Shown: positions 9,405-19,077, counted from the first letter of the stretch. The stretch: DNA of 64,000 nucleotides from Phycisphaerae bacterium (GCA_030425705.1 JAUHZU010000016.1:1-64000); one strand, 5' to 3'. Notes: generated by a model not told the origin, from the sequence alone. Made by a program: numbers and translations.

Positions 9405-10493
9405 ATGACCCGCACCCAGCCCCAGCCCCAGCCCCGCCCCGACACGAACTGCCGGCCCCTGCGCGTCGCGGTGGTCGGCGCGACCGGCGCGGTCGGCCAG
9501 GAGTTCCTGCGGGTGCTGCACCATCGCGGCTTCCCGATCGCCGAGCTCCGGTTGCTCGCTTCGGCCCGCTCGGCCGGCACCGAGATGCAGTTCGCCGGCC
9601 AGCCGTGCCGGGTCGAGGAACTCACGGCCGATAGCTTTTCGGGCATCGACCTCGCCCTGTTCTCGGCCGGGGGGGCGATCAGCAAACAGTTCGCCCCGGC
9701 CGCGGTGGAGGCCGGCGCGGTGGTCGTCGATAACTCGTCGTGCTTCCGCATGACCGAGGGCGTGCCGCTGGTCGTGCCTGAAGTCAACCCGGAGGCGATC
9801 GCCGCCGCGGGGATCGGCTTCGGCGACGGGCTGCGGCCGGGGATCATCGCCAACCCGAACTGCTCGACGATCCTGATGCTCGTCGCGGTCACGCCGCTGC
9901 ACCGCGCGGCGGGTGTGAAGCGGATGGTCGTCAGCACCTACCAGGCCGCGAGTGGTGCCGGGGCCGCAGCGATGCGTGAGCTGGAGCAGCAGACCCGCGA
10001 GGCGCTGGACCCGGCGAACAACGGGCAGGTCCTGACCAAGGACATCTTCCCGTTCCAGTACGCCTTCAACCTCTTCAGCCACAACTCTCCTATGGAGCCG
10101 AACGGCTACAACCAGGAGGAGATGAAGATGGTACGCGAGACGCACAAGATCTGGGGCGACGCCGAGCCGGCCGCGATCACCGCCACGTGCGTGCGGGTCC
10201 CGGTGATGCGGGCGCACGCCGAGTCGATCAACCTCACGTTTGAGCGGCCGCTCACCGAGGAACGGGCCCGCGCGATCCTCGCCGACGCGCCCGGGGTCGC
10301 GCTGATCGACGACCGCGATGCGAACGTGTTCCCCACGCCGCTGGACGCCTCACACCGGGACGACATCTTCGTCGGGCGTATCCGCCAGGACATCAGCCGG
10401 CCCGACGGCACGTCGCTGGACCTGTTCCTGTGTGGCGATCAGGTCCGCAAGGGCGCTGCGCTCAACGCGGTGCAGATCGCCGAGCTGCTGTAA
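9405..10493 (+). CDS. asd: aspartate-semialdehyde dehydrogenase
   Basis: NADP-dependent aspartate-semialdehyde dehydrogenase of 362 residues. It converts aspartyl phosphate to the semialdehyde at the branch to lysine, diaminopimelate, threonine and methionine. The dinucleotide motif VAVVGATGAVGQEFL is near residue 23. The catalytic Cys is in NPNCSTILM, and the substrate region RVPVMRAHAESINL contains the conserved Arg and His. The first ~20 residues are a Gln/Pro-rich tract (QPQPQPRP) not typical of the family; an internal start was considered, but none has a better ribosome site. It ends 5 bp from the converging HDOD-GGDEF gene with no terminator between. Confidence 0.95.
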   Translation: MTRTQPQPQPRPDTNCRPLRVAVVGATGAVGQEFLRVLHHRGFPIAELRLLASARSAGTEMQFAGQPCRVEELTADSFSGIDLALFSAGGAISKQFAPAAVEAGAVVVDNSSCFRMTEGVPLVVPEVNPEAIAAAGIGFGDGLRPGIIANPNCSTILMLVAVTPLHRAAGVKRMVVSTYQAASGAGAAAMRELEQQTREALDPANNGQVLTKDIFPFQYAFNLFSHNSPMEPNGYNQEEMKMVRETHKIWGDAEPAAITATCVRVPVMRAHAESINLTFERPLTEERARAILADAPGVALIDDRDANVFPTPLDASHRDDIFVGRIRQDISRPDGTSLDLFLCGDQVRKGAALNAVQIAELL

Positions 10494-10498
10494 GCCCA

Positions 10499-12004
10499 CT
10501 ACGCCGCCTCGGACTTCTCGCTGGTGCGGGGCACAAAGACCCGGACGCAGTTCCGCCCCGCCGCCTTGGCGGAGTACACCCCGCGGTCGGCGGCCTTGAC
10601 GAACTGGTCGACACGCTTGAAGAACTGGCCGTCGTGCGTCACCACGCCGATCGAGACGGTGACGTTCAGACGCTGGCCCTCAGGGCCCTCGACAGTCACA
10701 TCGCGGTCGACCGACTCACGGATGGTCTCGGCGATGAGCGTGGCGGCCTTGCGGTCCACGCCGGGGAACAGCATCGCGAACTCTTCCCCGCCATAGCGGT
10801 AGACCGTACCGACATTACCGCTGGCTTCGAGCAGCGCGTTGGCAAAGGCCTGGAGCGCGAGGTCGCCGGTGGCGTGGCCGTAGGTGTCGTTGAACTCCTT
10901 GAACCGATCGATATCCATAAACAGGATCGACATCGGCCGTGAGAGCGTCGCGTCGGCGAAACACGCCGCCGCGTCGGCATCAAACCGTCGGCGATTGCTC
11001 ACACCGGTCAGCGCGTCGGTGTTTACCTGTTGCTCAAGCTGCTGGTTGGTCCGCTGGAGCTCATCCGCCTGTTTCGCGGTGGACAGACTGACCCGCTCCA
11101 GGACTTCCTTGGCCTGCCGGAGGATCTCGTCGGTTGAGCCGAGGTCTTCGTCCGGCACCGCGAACAAGTGCTGGATCTCCTTCGCATGCAGGTGCGTGTC
11201 GCTGAGGAGTTGTTCCGTCTGCTCCGGCTCCATACCGAACCAGGCGCTGAGTCGCTGGTTGCACTGCTCCGCGGCGGTGACATCGTCGGGCCGGGTCAGC
11301 AGGTCAGCGATGTACCCGCCCGCCGCGACCGCGCGGGCCAGCAGGATGACGTTTTCCGGTGCGTCATCCGGCGACTCGTGGTAGCGGATCGGCTCGGCGA
11401 TCACCGGCGGGAGCCCCCACCCCTCGATCAAGGCCGCGCCGGCTTCGGCATGATCCCCCTGCAGTTCTTTGCGCTCCAACTCGACCAGTGTGTGGTGGTC
11501 GCCCTTCGAGTTTCTCTGGATCGTGGCGTACTTCCGCCCGAGGACCTGGCTGAACGCGAGGATGCCCACATCCTGAAGCAGCGCCGCGGTAAAGACCTCC
11601 TCGGCCTGGACGATGACCATGTGGTTGCAGATCTGCTTCGCGGCCGCGGCGGCGAAGAGCGAACGCTTCCAGTACGGGTCGTGGTCGAACCCGTCCCCCC
11701 CGGCTTTGGCCAGGTTGCCGACCAGGCAGAAGCCCAGCGCCAGGGTCTTGACGCTATTGAGCCCAAGCACTACCAGGGCCTGGCTGATCGAGCCGATCGA
11801 CTTGGGCTGGCCATAGAAGCTGGAGTTGACGGTCTTGAGGATCTTGGTCGCGAGGGCGGGGTCCTGCCGGATCGTCTCGGCGATCTCATCCATGTTGACC
11901 TCGTCCTGCTGGACCAGGTCGATGATCTTGAGCGCGACCGCAGGGATACTCGGCAGCCGAGGCGACTTCAGCAGTTGATCGAGCAGCTCTGGTTGGATCG
12001 CCAC
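10499..12004 (-). CDS. HDOD-GGDEF diguanylate cyclase
   Basis: About 501 residues. An HDOD domain (residues ~1-205, SIPAVALKIIDLVQQDE and NSSFYG) is followed by a short coiled coil (ELQRTNQQLEQQVNTDALTG) and a GGDEF domain whose active-site loop is intact as GGEEF. Cyclic di-GMP synthesis is therefore expected. No RxxD inhibitory I-site is seen five residues before the GGEEF loop. HDOD probably senses a cellular signal, but the ligand is unknown. The frame extends to an ATG at 12031; the GTG at 12004 is preferred because AGGAG lies seven bases before it. A 7-bp inverted repeat stands upstream at 12062-12077. Confidence 0.9.
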   Translation of the reverse strand: MAIQPELLDQLLKSPRLPSIPAVALKIIDLVQQDEVNMDEIAETIRQDPALATKILKTVNSSFYGQPKSIGSISQALVVLGLNSVKTLALGFCLVGNLAKAGGDGFDHDPYWKRSLFAAAAAKQICNHMVIVQAEEVFTAALLQDVGILAFSQVLGRKYATIQRNSKGDHHTLVELERKELQGDHAEAGAALIEGWGLPPVIAEPIRYHESPDDAPENVILLARAVAAGGYIADLLTRPDDVTAAEQCNQRLSAWFGMEPEQTEQLLSDTHLHAKEIQHLFAVPDEDLGSTDEILRQAKEVLERVSLSTAKQADELQRTNQQLEQQVNTDALTGVSNRRRFDADAAACFADATLSRPMSILFMDIDRFKEFNDTYGHATGDLALQAFANALLEASGNVGTVYRYGGEEFAMLFPGVDRKAATLIAETIRESVDRDVTVEGPEGQRLNVTVSIGVVTHDGQFFKRVDQFVKAADRGVYSAKAAGRNCVRVFVPRTSEKSEAA

Positions 12005-12061
12005 AACGGGGCTCCTGACGCACTCCTGCATCTGTCACCGGACGAAAGATGATGCCGGCGA

Positions 12062-12077
12062 CCGATATCAATATCGG
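12062..12077. repeat. inverted repeat upstream of HDOD-GGDEF
   Basis: CCGATAT, two bases, ATATCGG: a perfect 7-bp palindromic pair with a 2-base centre, 31 bases upstream of the ATG at 12031. The size and shape suit a dimeric repressor or activator site, but the regulator is unknown. Confidence 0.35.
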
Positions 12078-12112
12078 CAGATTGACCCGCAGAGTCCCGC
12101 TACAGGGCTAAG

Positions 12113-12135
12113 AAAAAACCCGCATCGCTGCGGGT
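12113..12135 (-). terminator. rho-independent terminator of clpC
   Basis: A 7-bp stem (ACCCGCA / TGCGGGT) with a TCGC loop. On the minus strand it is followed by six T residues, 29 bases past the clpC stop. Confidence 0.85.
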
Positions 12136-12163
12136 CGAAGCAAGTCAGATGGGGGGCCTCGGG

Positions 12164-14737
12164 TCAGGCCGATTCGGCCCCGGCGGGCGCGACGGGCTCG
12201 TCCTGCCCGCCCGTTGGGCCGTCACCGCCCTCGTCATCGTCGGGGCCGGCGGACTTATCGGTGGCGTCGAAGCTCAGGTGGTCTTCTTCGCCCTGCCGGG
12301 TCACCGTGATGACCTGGCCCTCGCGGATGTCGCCGCGGAGGATCGATTCGGACAGCGGGTCTTCGACGTACTGGCCGATCGCACGGCGGAGCGGCCGGGC
12401 ACCGAAGTCGGGGTTGTAGCCCTTGTCGATGAGGAACTCCTTGGCCGAGTCGTCGAGCTTGAGGACCATCTCGCGCTCCTCGAGCCGCTTGAAGACCTTG
12501 GACAGCTCGAACTCGACGACGGTGTAGAGGTCCTTGCGGTTCAGCGGGCGGAAGACAATGATGTCGTCCAGCCGGTTGATGAACTCGGGGCGGAAGTACC
12601 GTTCGATCTCGGTGGTCAGGGTCTTCTTGATCTTGTCGTAGTCGGCGTCGGGGTCGTGCTTGGCGAAGCCGAAGCCGGCCTTGTTCTTGATCAGATCGGC
12701 ACCGACGTTGCTGGTCAGGATCAGGATCACGTTGCGGAAGTCGACGTGCCGGCCGAACGAGTCGGTGAGCTGGCCCTCTTCCATGATCTGGAGCAGCATG
12801 TTGAAGACGTCGGGGTGCGCCTTCTCGATCTCATCCAGGAGCACGACGGAGTACGGCCGACGGCGGATCTGCTCGGTGAGCTGGCCGCCCTCTTCGTAGC
12901 CGACATACCCGGGAGGCGCGCCGATGAGCCGGCTGACGTTGTGCTTCTCCATGTACTCGGACATGTCGATGCGGATCAGGGAGTCCTGGTCGCCGAACAT
13001 GAATTCGGCGAGCGCCTTGGCGAGGAGTGTCTTGCCGACGCCCGACGGCCCGACAAACATGAACGAGCCCACGGGGAGACGCGGGTTACGCAGCCCGGCC
13101 CGCGAGACGCGGATCGCCTTGGCCACGGTCTTGACCGCGTCGTCCTGTGACACGACGGTCTTGTGCAGCTCGTCCTCGAGCTGGAGCAGGCGCTCGGACT
13201 CTTCCTTCTCCAGCCGGGTCAGCGGCACGCCGGTCATCTTGCTGACGACCTCGGCGATGGTTTCTTCGTCGACAACGCCGTCGATCTCACGCGCCTTCGC
13301 ACGCCAGTCACGCTGGATCTGCTCCTTCTCGCGACGCAGCGACTCGGCCTCGTCGCGCAGCTCGGCGGCTTTTTCGTAGTCCGCGGCCTTCACGGCCTCG
13401 TCCTTCTCGACACTCAGCCGCTCGATCCGCTCTTCGATGTCCGCCAGGTCCGGTGGCTTGCTCATGCTCTTCAGGCGGATGCGGGCCCCGGCCTCGTCGA
13501 TCACGTCGATCGACTTGTCCGGCTGCACCCGGGCGGTGATGTAGCGCTCGCTCATCTCGACGGCCATCTCGACCGCCTCGTCGGTGATCTTCACCCGGTG
13601 GTGCTGCTCGTAGCGGTCGCGCAGCCCCTTGAGGATCTGCACCGTGTCTTCCCGGTTGGGCGGGTTGACCGTGATCGACTGGAACCGGCGGGCCAGCGCG
13701 TTGTCCTTCTCGATGTACTTGCGGTACTCGTCGAAGGTCGTCGCGCCGATGCATTGGATCTCGCCACGCGAGAGCGCCGGCTTGAGTACGTTGCTCGCGT
13801 CGATCGCGCCCTCCGCCCCGCCGGCACCGACCAGCGTGTGCAGCTCGTCGATGAACAGCAGCACGTTCTTGGCGCGACGCACCTCGTTCATGACGGCCTT
13901 GATACGCTCTTCAAACTGGCCGCGGTACTTCGTGCCGGCGACCATCATCGCCAGGTCCAGCACGACGATGCGCTGGTCCAGCAGGATCTCGGGCACGTCC
14001 TGCGCGATGATCTGCTGCGCCAGGCCTTCGACGATCGCGGTCTTGCCGACGCCCGCCTCGCCCAGCAGGACGGGGTTGTTCTTGGTCCGGCGGCAGAGGA
14101 TCTGCACCAGCCGCTCGATCTCCTTGGAACGGCCGATGACCGGGTCCAGCGAGCCCTCGCGCGCCAGCTCGGTCAGGTCGCGGCCGAAGCTGTCGAGCGC
14201 CGGGGTTTTGCTCTTCCCGCCGGAGGGCCGGCCGGAGGATTCGCCGCCGGAGGGCTTGCCTTCGTTGCCGCCGTCGGCTTCGCCTTCCTCCTGGTCAACG
14301 CCGGCCCCGAGCAGGTCCAGGACCTCTTCGCGGACCTCGTCGAGCTTCAGCCCGAGGTTCATAAGGACCTGGGCGGCGACGCCCTCGTGCTCACGCAGCA
14401 GGCCGAGCAGCAGGTGCTCGGTCCCGACGTAGTTGTGGTTCAGCGTACGGGCTTCTTCGATCGCGAACTCGATCACCTTCTTCGCCCGCGGCGTCTGGGG
14501 CAGCTTGCCCATTGTGACCATGTCCGGCCCGCTCTTGACGAGTTTCTCGACCTCGAGGCGCACCTTCCGCAGGTCCACGTTCAGGTTCTTGAGGACGTTC
14601 GCACCGACCCCCGAGCCCTCTTTCACCAGCCCGAGCAGGATGTGCTCGGTACCGATGTACTCGTGGTTGAACCGCTGGGCTTCCTGGTTGGCCAGGGCCA
14701 TCACTTTGCGGGCGCGGTCGGTAAATCGTTCAAACAT
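12164..14737 (-). CDS. clpC: ATP-dependent Clp protease ATPase ClpC
   Basis: ClpC-type AAA+ unfoldase of 857 residues. Two Clp_N repeats (residues 1-140, [20 protein letters not shown]) are followed by a Gly/Ser-rich linker near 150-175. D1 follows with Walker A GEAGVGKT, then a UVR-type middle domain ([20 protein letters not shown]), then D2 with GPSGVGKT and the arginine-rich C-terminal small domain. The middle domain marks it as ClpC rather than ClpA or ClpB. It feeds unfolded substrates to ClpP, which is not in the window. A CTGACG-N17-TAGAAT promoter and an AAGGA ribosome site lie upstream, and a strong terminator follows. The C-terminal ~35 residues are a Gly/Asp-rich tail. Confidence 0.96.
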   Translation of the reverse strand: MFERFTDRARKVMALANQEAQRFNHEYIGTEHILLGLVKEGSGVGANVLKNLNVDLRKVRLEVEKLVKSGPDMVTMGKLPQTPRAKKVIEFAIEEARTLNHNYVGTEHLLLGLLREHEGVAAQVLMNLGLKLDEVREEVLDLLGAGVDQEEGEADGGNEGKPSGGESSGRPSGGKSKTPALDSFGRDLTELAREGSLDPVIGRSKEIERLVQILCRRTKNNPVLLGEAGVGKTAIVEGLAQQIIAQDVPEILLDQRIVVLDLAMMVAGTKYRGQFEERIKAVMNEVRRAKNVLLFIDELHTLVGAGGAEGAIDASNVLKPALSRGEIQCIGATTFDEYRKYIEKDNALARRFQSITVNPPNREDTVQILKGLRDRYEQHHRVKITDEAVEMAVEMSERYITARVQPDKSIDVIDEAGARIRLKSMSKPPDLADIEERIERLSVEKDEAVKAADYEKAAELRDEAESLRREKEQIQRDWRAKAREIDGVVDEETIAEVVSKMTGVPLTRLEKEESERLLQLEDELHKTVVSQDDAVKTVAKAIRVSRAGLRNPRLPVGSFMFVGPSGVGKTLLAKALAEFMFGDQDSLIRIDMSEYMEKHNVSRLIGAPPGYVGYEEGGQLTEQIRRRPYSVVLLDEIEKAHPDVFNMLLQIMEEGQLTDSFGRHVDFRNVILILTSNVGADLIKNKAGFGFAKHDPDADYDKIKKTLTTEIERYFRPEFINRLDDIIVFRPLNRKDLYTVVEFELSKVFKRLEEREMVLKLDDSAKEFLIDKGYNPDFGARPLRRAIGQYVEDPLSESILRGDIREGQVITVTRQGEEDHLSFDATDKSAGPDDDEGGDGPTGGQDEPVAPAGAESA

Positions 14738-15049
14738 GGAGTCCCATCCTTTTTGACGTCTTGCGGGGCATTCTAGCGCGACATCGATCCATCGTCAGCC
14801 GGACGCGCAGGTGAAACCTACAAAGCCCGTGCCAGCGGTCTATCGGCCATAACACGCCCGAGAGCCCGTATCTTCCCTATCGGCAAGGATTGCACCCCCC
14901 GCCAGCAAACGGAAACAGGAAACCACGCCCTGCCGGTTCGGCAGATACGGGCCGGGGTACCCGGTCCGAGACCACGGGTTTCGGTGTGTGGGTGAATCAT
15001 GTTCGATTAGATGTGCCTTTGGCTTCCGGTCGAGACCCGACACCCGCTT
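14738..15049. other. intergenic stretch with clpC promoter
   Basis: 312 bp between clpC and the radical SAM gene, both read leftward. The right-hand ~230 bp hold no supported gene or hairpin; short open frames on both strands lack ribosome sites and family features. The left end carries the clpC promoter. Confidence 0.5.
14770..14798 (-). promoter_or_regulatory. clpC promoter
   Basis: CTGACG (14793-14798), 17-bp spacer, TAGAAT (14770-14775) on the minus strand, with a leader of about 25 bases before the ATG at 14737. This fits a sigma-70-type promoter; no CIRCE-like repeat is seen. Confidence 0.55.
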
Positions 15050-16282
15050 CTAGAACAGGCCCATCTGCCCGCCCGTGGCCGGTCGGCGGAACGACTTACC
15101 GGACATCGGCCGGATGTCGCGGTTCAGCCCGTGCCGTCGGCAGCAGACGTCAAACACCTTCGCGGTGTTGGCCGCGATCGCGCCGCGGCCCCGCCCGCGC
15201 TGGCCGGGCTTGGCGTGGTACAGCTTGCCCCCGTGCGCCTGACGCAAGAGCGACTCGACCCGCGCCGCCCGGTCCGGCACATGCCTCTGCAGCCAGTCGA
15301 GCACCAGGTCCTTGAGTTGGTACGGCAGCCGGAGCATCACCCACGCCACTCGCCTCGCCCCCGCCGAGGCGACCGCCTCCATGATCGCCGGCAGCTCGTG
15401 GTCGGTCAGCCCGGGGATCACCGGCGCGATGTTGACCGATACATTCACGCCCGCCTTGCTCAGCTCTCGGATCACCCGTAGCCGACCGATCGGGGAACTC
15501 GCGCGTGGCTCCAGAACCTCGGCGAGGTTGGCGTCGAGCGTCACCAGCGTGACCGTCACCCGGCCCGCGTTGACCGCAGACAGTTCCGCCCAGAGCTCCG
15601 TGTCGCGCAGCACCAGCGTGTTCTTCGTCATCGTCGACACCGGCTGCTTGCACTCGGCCAAGACTTCCAGGCACGCCCGCGCGATGCGCAGCTCCTTCTC
15701 GATCGGCTGGTAGATGTCCGTGATCGCCGACATCACGATCGGCTCGGGCTTCCATGACTTCTTCGATAGCTCCCGCGTCAGCAGGTCCGGCGCGTCGTGC
15801 TTCGCTACGATCTTGGTCTCGAAGTCCTCGCCCATCGAGAAGCCCAGGTACTCGTGGTACGGCCGGGCGAAGCAGTAGATGCACCCGTGCTCGCAGCCGC
15901 GGTACGGGTTCAGCGTCCAGTCGAACGGCACGTCCGAGGTTGGCTGCACACGGTTCATGATCGACTTGGTCTTGTCCGCGAAGACCTGTAGCGGTACCAC
16001 CCGGCCACGGCTTGCCGACAACGCCCCATCCGCCCCGATCTTGTTGACCCCGCCCAGTGGCTTGCCGCCGGGACCGACGGAGTTGGCCTGTTCCGCCGCG
16101 CGTTCCTGGGCTTCGTAATCCAGGAACTCGCCCGACCGGTGCACGCGGTTCTTCTCAAACCGGTTGCCCGGGTTCAGCCCCGCCCCGCGTCGATGCCCGG
16201 GCGCATCGCCGGGCAGCGCGTCGCGGTAGTCGTAGTCGGCGGAGTCGGGGCCGTCCGTTGGGTTGTTTGCGCCTCCGTGCAT
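15050..16282 (-). CDS. PA0069-family radical SAM protein
   Basis: A 410-residue radical SAM protein of the PA0069/Rv2578c group, related to spore photoproduct lyase-like proteins. The [4Fe-4S]-binding triad is CEHGCIYCFARP (Cx3Cx2C) after NPYRGC. The N-terminal PGNRFEKNRVHR and the downstream DIYQPIEKELRIARACLE are family hallmarks. The function of the family is not established; nucleic-acid-related chemistry is only inferred. The ATG at 16282 is set by a consensus TTGACA-N16-TATTGT promoter ending six bases upstream, which again makes the transcript leaderless. The open frame reaches 16303, but that part would be inside the promoter. Confidence 0.85.
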   Translation of the reverse strand: MHGGANNPTDGPDSADYDYRDALPGDAPGHRRGAGLNPGNRFEKNRVHRSGEFLDYEAQERAAEQANSVGPGGKPLGGVNKIGADGALSASRGRVVPLQVFADKTKSIMNRVQPTSDVPFDWTLNPYRGCEHGCIYCFARPYHEYLGFSMGEDFETKIVAKHDAPDLLTRELSKKSWKPEPIVMSAITDIYQPIEKELRIARACLEVLAECKQPVSTMTKNTLVLRDTELWAELSAVNAGRVTVTLVTLDANLAEVLEPRASSPIGRLRVIRELSKAGVNVSVNIAPVIPGLTDHELPAIMEAVASAGARRVAWVMLRLPYQLKDLVLDWLQRHVPDRAARVESLLRQAHGGKLYHAKPGQRGRGRGAIAANTAKVFDVCCRRHGLNRDIRPMSGKSFRRPATGGQMGLF

Positions 16283-16316
16283 ACCCAGACAATATGCAAA
16301 CAAGCGGGCCTGTCAA
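16283..16316 (-). promoter_or_regulatory. leaderless promoter, radical SAM gene
   Basis: TTGACA (16311-16316), 16-bp spacer, TATTGT (16289-16294), six bases, ATG at 16282. This is the clearest member of the leaderless set because the -35 is a perfect consensus. Confidence 0.7.
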
Positions 16317-16437
16317 CGCCGGGTACACCGCTTGCGCTCGAGGTTAAGGAAACCCTGCGCATCAGTACCGCTCAGCCCGTTTCGAACACCACAACCCTCG
16401 CCAGATTTTCTCCATTCTGAACAGGGCCTCGGCCGAG

Positions 16438-17448
16438 TCAGTCCGCCAACAACTCAAGGATCGCCTCACCCATCGCAGTGCCGATCAGGTAGTACGTCTC
16501 CCAGTTGCGGTTCCAGTGGTACTCCTGGTTGGACGGCGACTCGTCGTGTGGCCGCCAGAAGTCTCGCGTCTCGACGCCTGCGACGGTGCCCGCGAAGGCG
16601 GGATGCTCTTCCGGGTCGGCCAGGTCGAGTTGATCCTCCATCAAGCGCTCGACGCGCGCTTTGTAGTGCGCGGTCTCCGGGATGCCCCAGCCGCCCATGC
16701 CGGTGTTGGCGATGACGAAGGGCAGGCCGTCTACGCCCAGGTCTGCGCGCATGTCGCGGATGAAGTGGGCCATGTTGTCTTCGTAGGTATTCACCGCGTC
16801 GGCGTTGATCCGGTCGTTCCACCCCTGGTGCCAGCCGAACCCGACGACCTCGTAGCCCTCGCCGGCGTATTCCGGGAAGTAGGTGTCGAGGTTGGCGGTG
16901 ACCTCCTGCACGATTCGGACGACCTCGGCGTACTGGAAGCCCATGTCGCCGTCCTCGGTGGGCTCCTCGTACTCGGCCGCGCTCGGCGGGAGGAAGTTAT
17001 GCACCAGCGAACGCCCGCCCCACGCGCACTTGATGATCAGCACCGGGTCCTCGAAGTGGTCCCCGACCGCGAAGCCGAAGCCGTACTCCGGCCCGATGTG
17101 GTCCGCGCTGGCCCCGTACCCCACCGTCAGCCAGCCCTGGCGTTCTTTACCCGCGTACGACAGGTCTACGATCCACACGTCGTCGCGCACGACGGGCGTG
17201 CCCTCGGCATCCACCAGGTGCCCGTACTGCTCCGGGTCCGCCGCGACGCAACCCGCCATTGTGCCGGCATCCCCCGCCTCGCCGGGCACGGTCCCGAACC
17301 CCACCATATTGGACTGGCCGGCAAGGACGAAGACCTTGAGCTTGCCATTAGCGGGTTGAGGGCTCGGCTCTGAAGCGGGCTGAGCCGAGGCGGCCGCCGA
17401 CATCACCAGCACGGCCGCGATTAGCAGTTTGATCGTCCACCTTCGCAT
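16438..17448 (-). CDS. secreted sialate O-acetylesterase-like esterase
   Basis: An exported SGNH-fold carbohydrate esterase of the DUF303/CE6 type, 336 residues. A signal peptide (LLIAAVLVMSAAASAQ) is followed by KVFVLAGQSNMVGFG, whose Gly-Gln-Ser-Asn block I carries the nucleophile Ser. The catalytic His is likely in GFGWHQGWND, and CAWGGRSL is a conserved block. Such enzymes remove acetyl groups from sialic acids or xylan-type glycans. A GGAG ribosome site precedes the ATG. It lies 64 bp downstream of a sulfatase in the same direction, suggesting joint removal of acetyl and sulfate groups from an algal polysaccharide. The substrate is inferred. Confidence 0.85.
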   Translation of the reverse strand: MRRWTIKLLIAAVLVMSAAASAQPASEPSPQPANGKLKVFVLAGQSNMVGFGTVPGEAGDAGTMAGCVAADPEQYGHLVDAEGTPVVRDDVWIVDLSYAGKERQGWLTVGYGASADHIGPEYGFGFAVGDHFEDPVLIIKCAWGGRSLVHNFLPPSAAEYEEPTEDGDMGFQYAEVVRIVQEVTANLDTYFPEYAGEGYEVVGFGWHQGWNDRINADAVNTYEDNMAHFIRDMRADLGVDGLPFVIANTGMGGWGIPETAHYKARVERLMEDQLDLADPEEHPAFAGTVAGVETRDFWRPHDESPSNQEYHWNRNWETYYLIGTAMGEAILELLAD

Positions 17449-17512
17449 GACGAGGGGCTCCAGTGTGAAGGATCTCGCGGTCGATGCCGGGACGGATGAC
17501 GCAGCGTTGGCC

Positions 17513-19015
17513 TTACCGCCGTGCCTCAGGATACCCCGCCAGGATCGCCTTGAGTTCTTCCAGCACCGCGGGGCGTTCGGCTGCGAGGTTGCGGGTTTCG
17601 TCGGGGTCTGCGTGATAGTCGTACAGCTCGTACTCGGCGGTGTCGGGGGATGCGCCCGGCTCCTTCCACTCGACTAGGCGGTAGCGTGCGGTGCGGATTG
17701 CCCGGCCGATACGCGGCCCACGGGGGTAGGCGTGGTAGGCGTGATCGCGCAGGGCATCGGCCTCGCCATTGAGCACGGGTACCTGGCTCAGCCCGTCGAT
17801 CGGCTGCGGGCCGGCGGGCGCTGGCAGGCCGGCCAACTCGGCGAGGGTCGGGTAGAGGTCCACGGTCTCGATAAACGCCTCGGTGTGCGTGCCGGGCTCC
17901 GTGACGCCGGGGGCGGCGATGAGGATAGGGATGCGGTTGTCCTGCTCGTAGTTGGTGTGCTTCGTCCACGTGCCGTGGTGGCCGAGGTGATAGCCGTGGT
18001 CGCCCCAGAGGACGACGATGGTGTTGTCCTCGAGCCCGAGCCGGTCGAGTTCCTCAAGGACGTGGCCGACCTGCGCATCCATGTAGCTCATCGCGGCGTA
18101 GTAGCCGTGGATCAGCGTGCGCTGTAGCTCTCTGTCGAAGGGCAGTTCCTCCGGCCGATCGGGGCAGGGGAAGAAGTTTCCGATCTCGATGAAAACGTTC
18201 TTTGGGGCATAGCGTGGCGCACCGGCGGGTGGGCGGTTGACCTGTGTGAGCTCGAACGCGTCGCGGTCGTAGAGTTCCCAGTACTGCTCGGGCGCACAGA
18301 ACGGCAGGTGCGGCTTCGTGAAGCCGAGCACGAGGAAGAAGGGCTCGTCCCGCTCGCTTGCGGCTTGCAGCCGGCGGACCCCTTCGCGCGCGATGCGGCC
18401 ATCCGCGTAAGCATCATCTCCGACCTCGCCGACCTCCCACGCGGCTCCACGCGGGAGCCCCCCCACACCGCCCGGCGGCATCTGGTTGCTGAAGTACGCT
18501 TCCTCCCGCGTGAGCTCGGCCCCGCGCTTGGAGTCCACCATGGCGTACTCGATCGGGCTTTCGCTCAGGAACGGCACGCTCCAGGACGCGTCGTCGCCGA
18601 CGTTGCCGTGCCCGATATGGAACACCTTGCCGATCCCCTCGGCCCGGTACCCGTGGGCCATGAAGTGCTGTGTCAGCGTGACGGCGTTGGGGTGGGCGGA
18701 GCGGAAGTTACGGCCCAGGTCGTAGATCCCGCTGCTGGTCGAGCGGGTGCTGGTCATCAGGTGGTTCCGCGACGGCGCGCAGACGGCCTGGTTGCAGTAG
18801 GCCCGGTCGAACCGCATACCTCGGTTCGCCAGCGCATCGATATTGGGTGTCACCGCGTACGGGTCGCCGTACACCCCTAACGCCGGCTTGAGGTCATCGA
18901 CCAGGATCAGTAGGACGTTCGGGCGCTCGGTGGGCTGGGCGGGGGTCTCATCCGCCAGACACACAAGCAAGAGCAACGCCACAAGAATCAGAATCCGGGT
19001 CTTTAGCACGTGCAT
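17513..19015 (-). CDS. secreted sulfatase, iduronate-2-sulfatase-like
   Basis: A formylglycine-dependent sulfatase of 500 residues with an N-terminal signal peptide (LILVALLLLVCLADETPAQ). The metal-binding start NVLLILVDDLKPALGVYG and the maturation motif CAPSR (CxPxR, Cys to formylglycine) are intact. GKVFHIGH, TKPHLPFCAPEQYW and LWGDHGYHLGHHGTWTKHTNYE match the iduronate-2-sulfatase branch (S1_7-like). Planctomycetes carry many of these for sulfated marine polysaccharides. The start is the ATG at 19015, directly before the signal peptide; the frame continues 42 bases further without support. It is divergent from the beta-lactamase-fold gene. Confidence 0.93.
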   Translation of the reverse strand: MHVLKTRILILVALLLLVCLADETPAQPTERPNVLLILVDDLKPALGVYGDPYAVTPNIDALANRGMRFDRAYCNQAVCAPSRNHLMTSTRSTSSGIYDLGRNFRSAHPNAVTLTQHFMAHGYRAEGIGKVFHIGHGNVGDDASWSVPFLSESPIEYAMVDSKRGAELTREEAYFSNQMPPGGVGGLPRGAAWEVGEVGDDAYADGRIAREGVRRLQAASERDEPFFLVLGFTKPHLPFCAPEQYWELYDRDAFELTQVNRPPAGAPRYAPKNVFIEIGNFFPCPDRPEELPFDRELQRTLIHGYYAAMSYMDAQVGHVLEELDRLGLEDNTIVVLWGDHGYHLGHHGTWTKHTNYEQDNRIPILIAAPGVTEPGTHTEAFIETVDLYPTLAELAGLPAPAGPQPIDGLSQVPVLNGEADALRDHAYHAYPRGPRIGRAIRTARYRLVEWKEPGASPDTAEYELYDYHADPDETRNLAAERPAVLEELKAILAGYPEARR

Positions 19016-19071
19016 TTCCAAGAACAGTGATGGGTAGAGAAGAGCGCAGCCGGGCAATGGCCTGAAACATC

Positions 19072-19077
19072 ACTATA
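19072..19077 (-). promoter_or_regulatory. candidate -10 of sulfatase gene
   Basis: TATAGT on the minus strand, about 57 bases before the ATG at 19015. No strong -35. Confidence 0.35.

Noticed and set aside
12004-12031. ATG at 12031 as start of the HDOD-GGDEF gene.
   Set aside because: It has no ribosome site, while GTG 12004 has AGGAG seven bases upstream; kept only as an alternative.
16261-16303. Longer N-terminus of the radical SAM protein from 16303.
   Set aside because: It would include the TATTGT -10 of a consensus promoter; the ATG at 16282 fits the leaderless layout.
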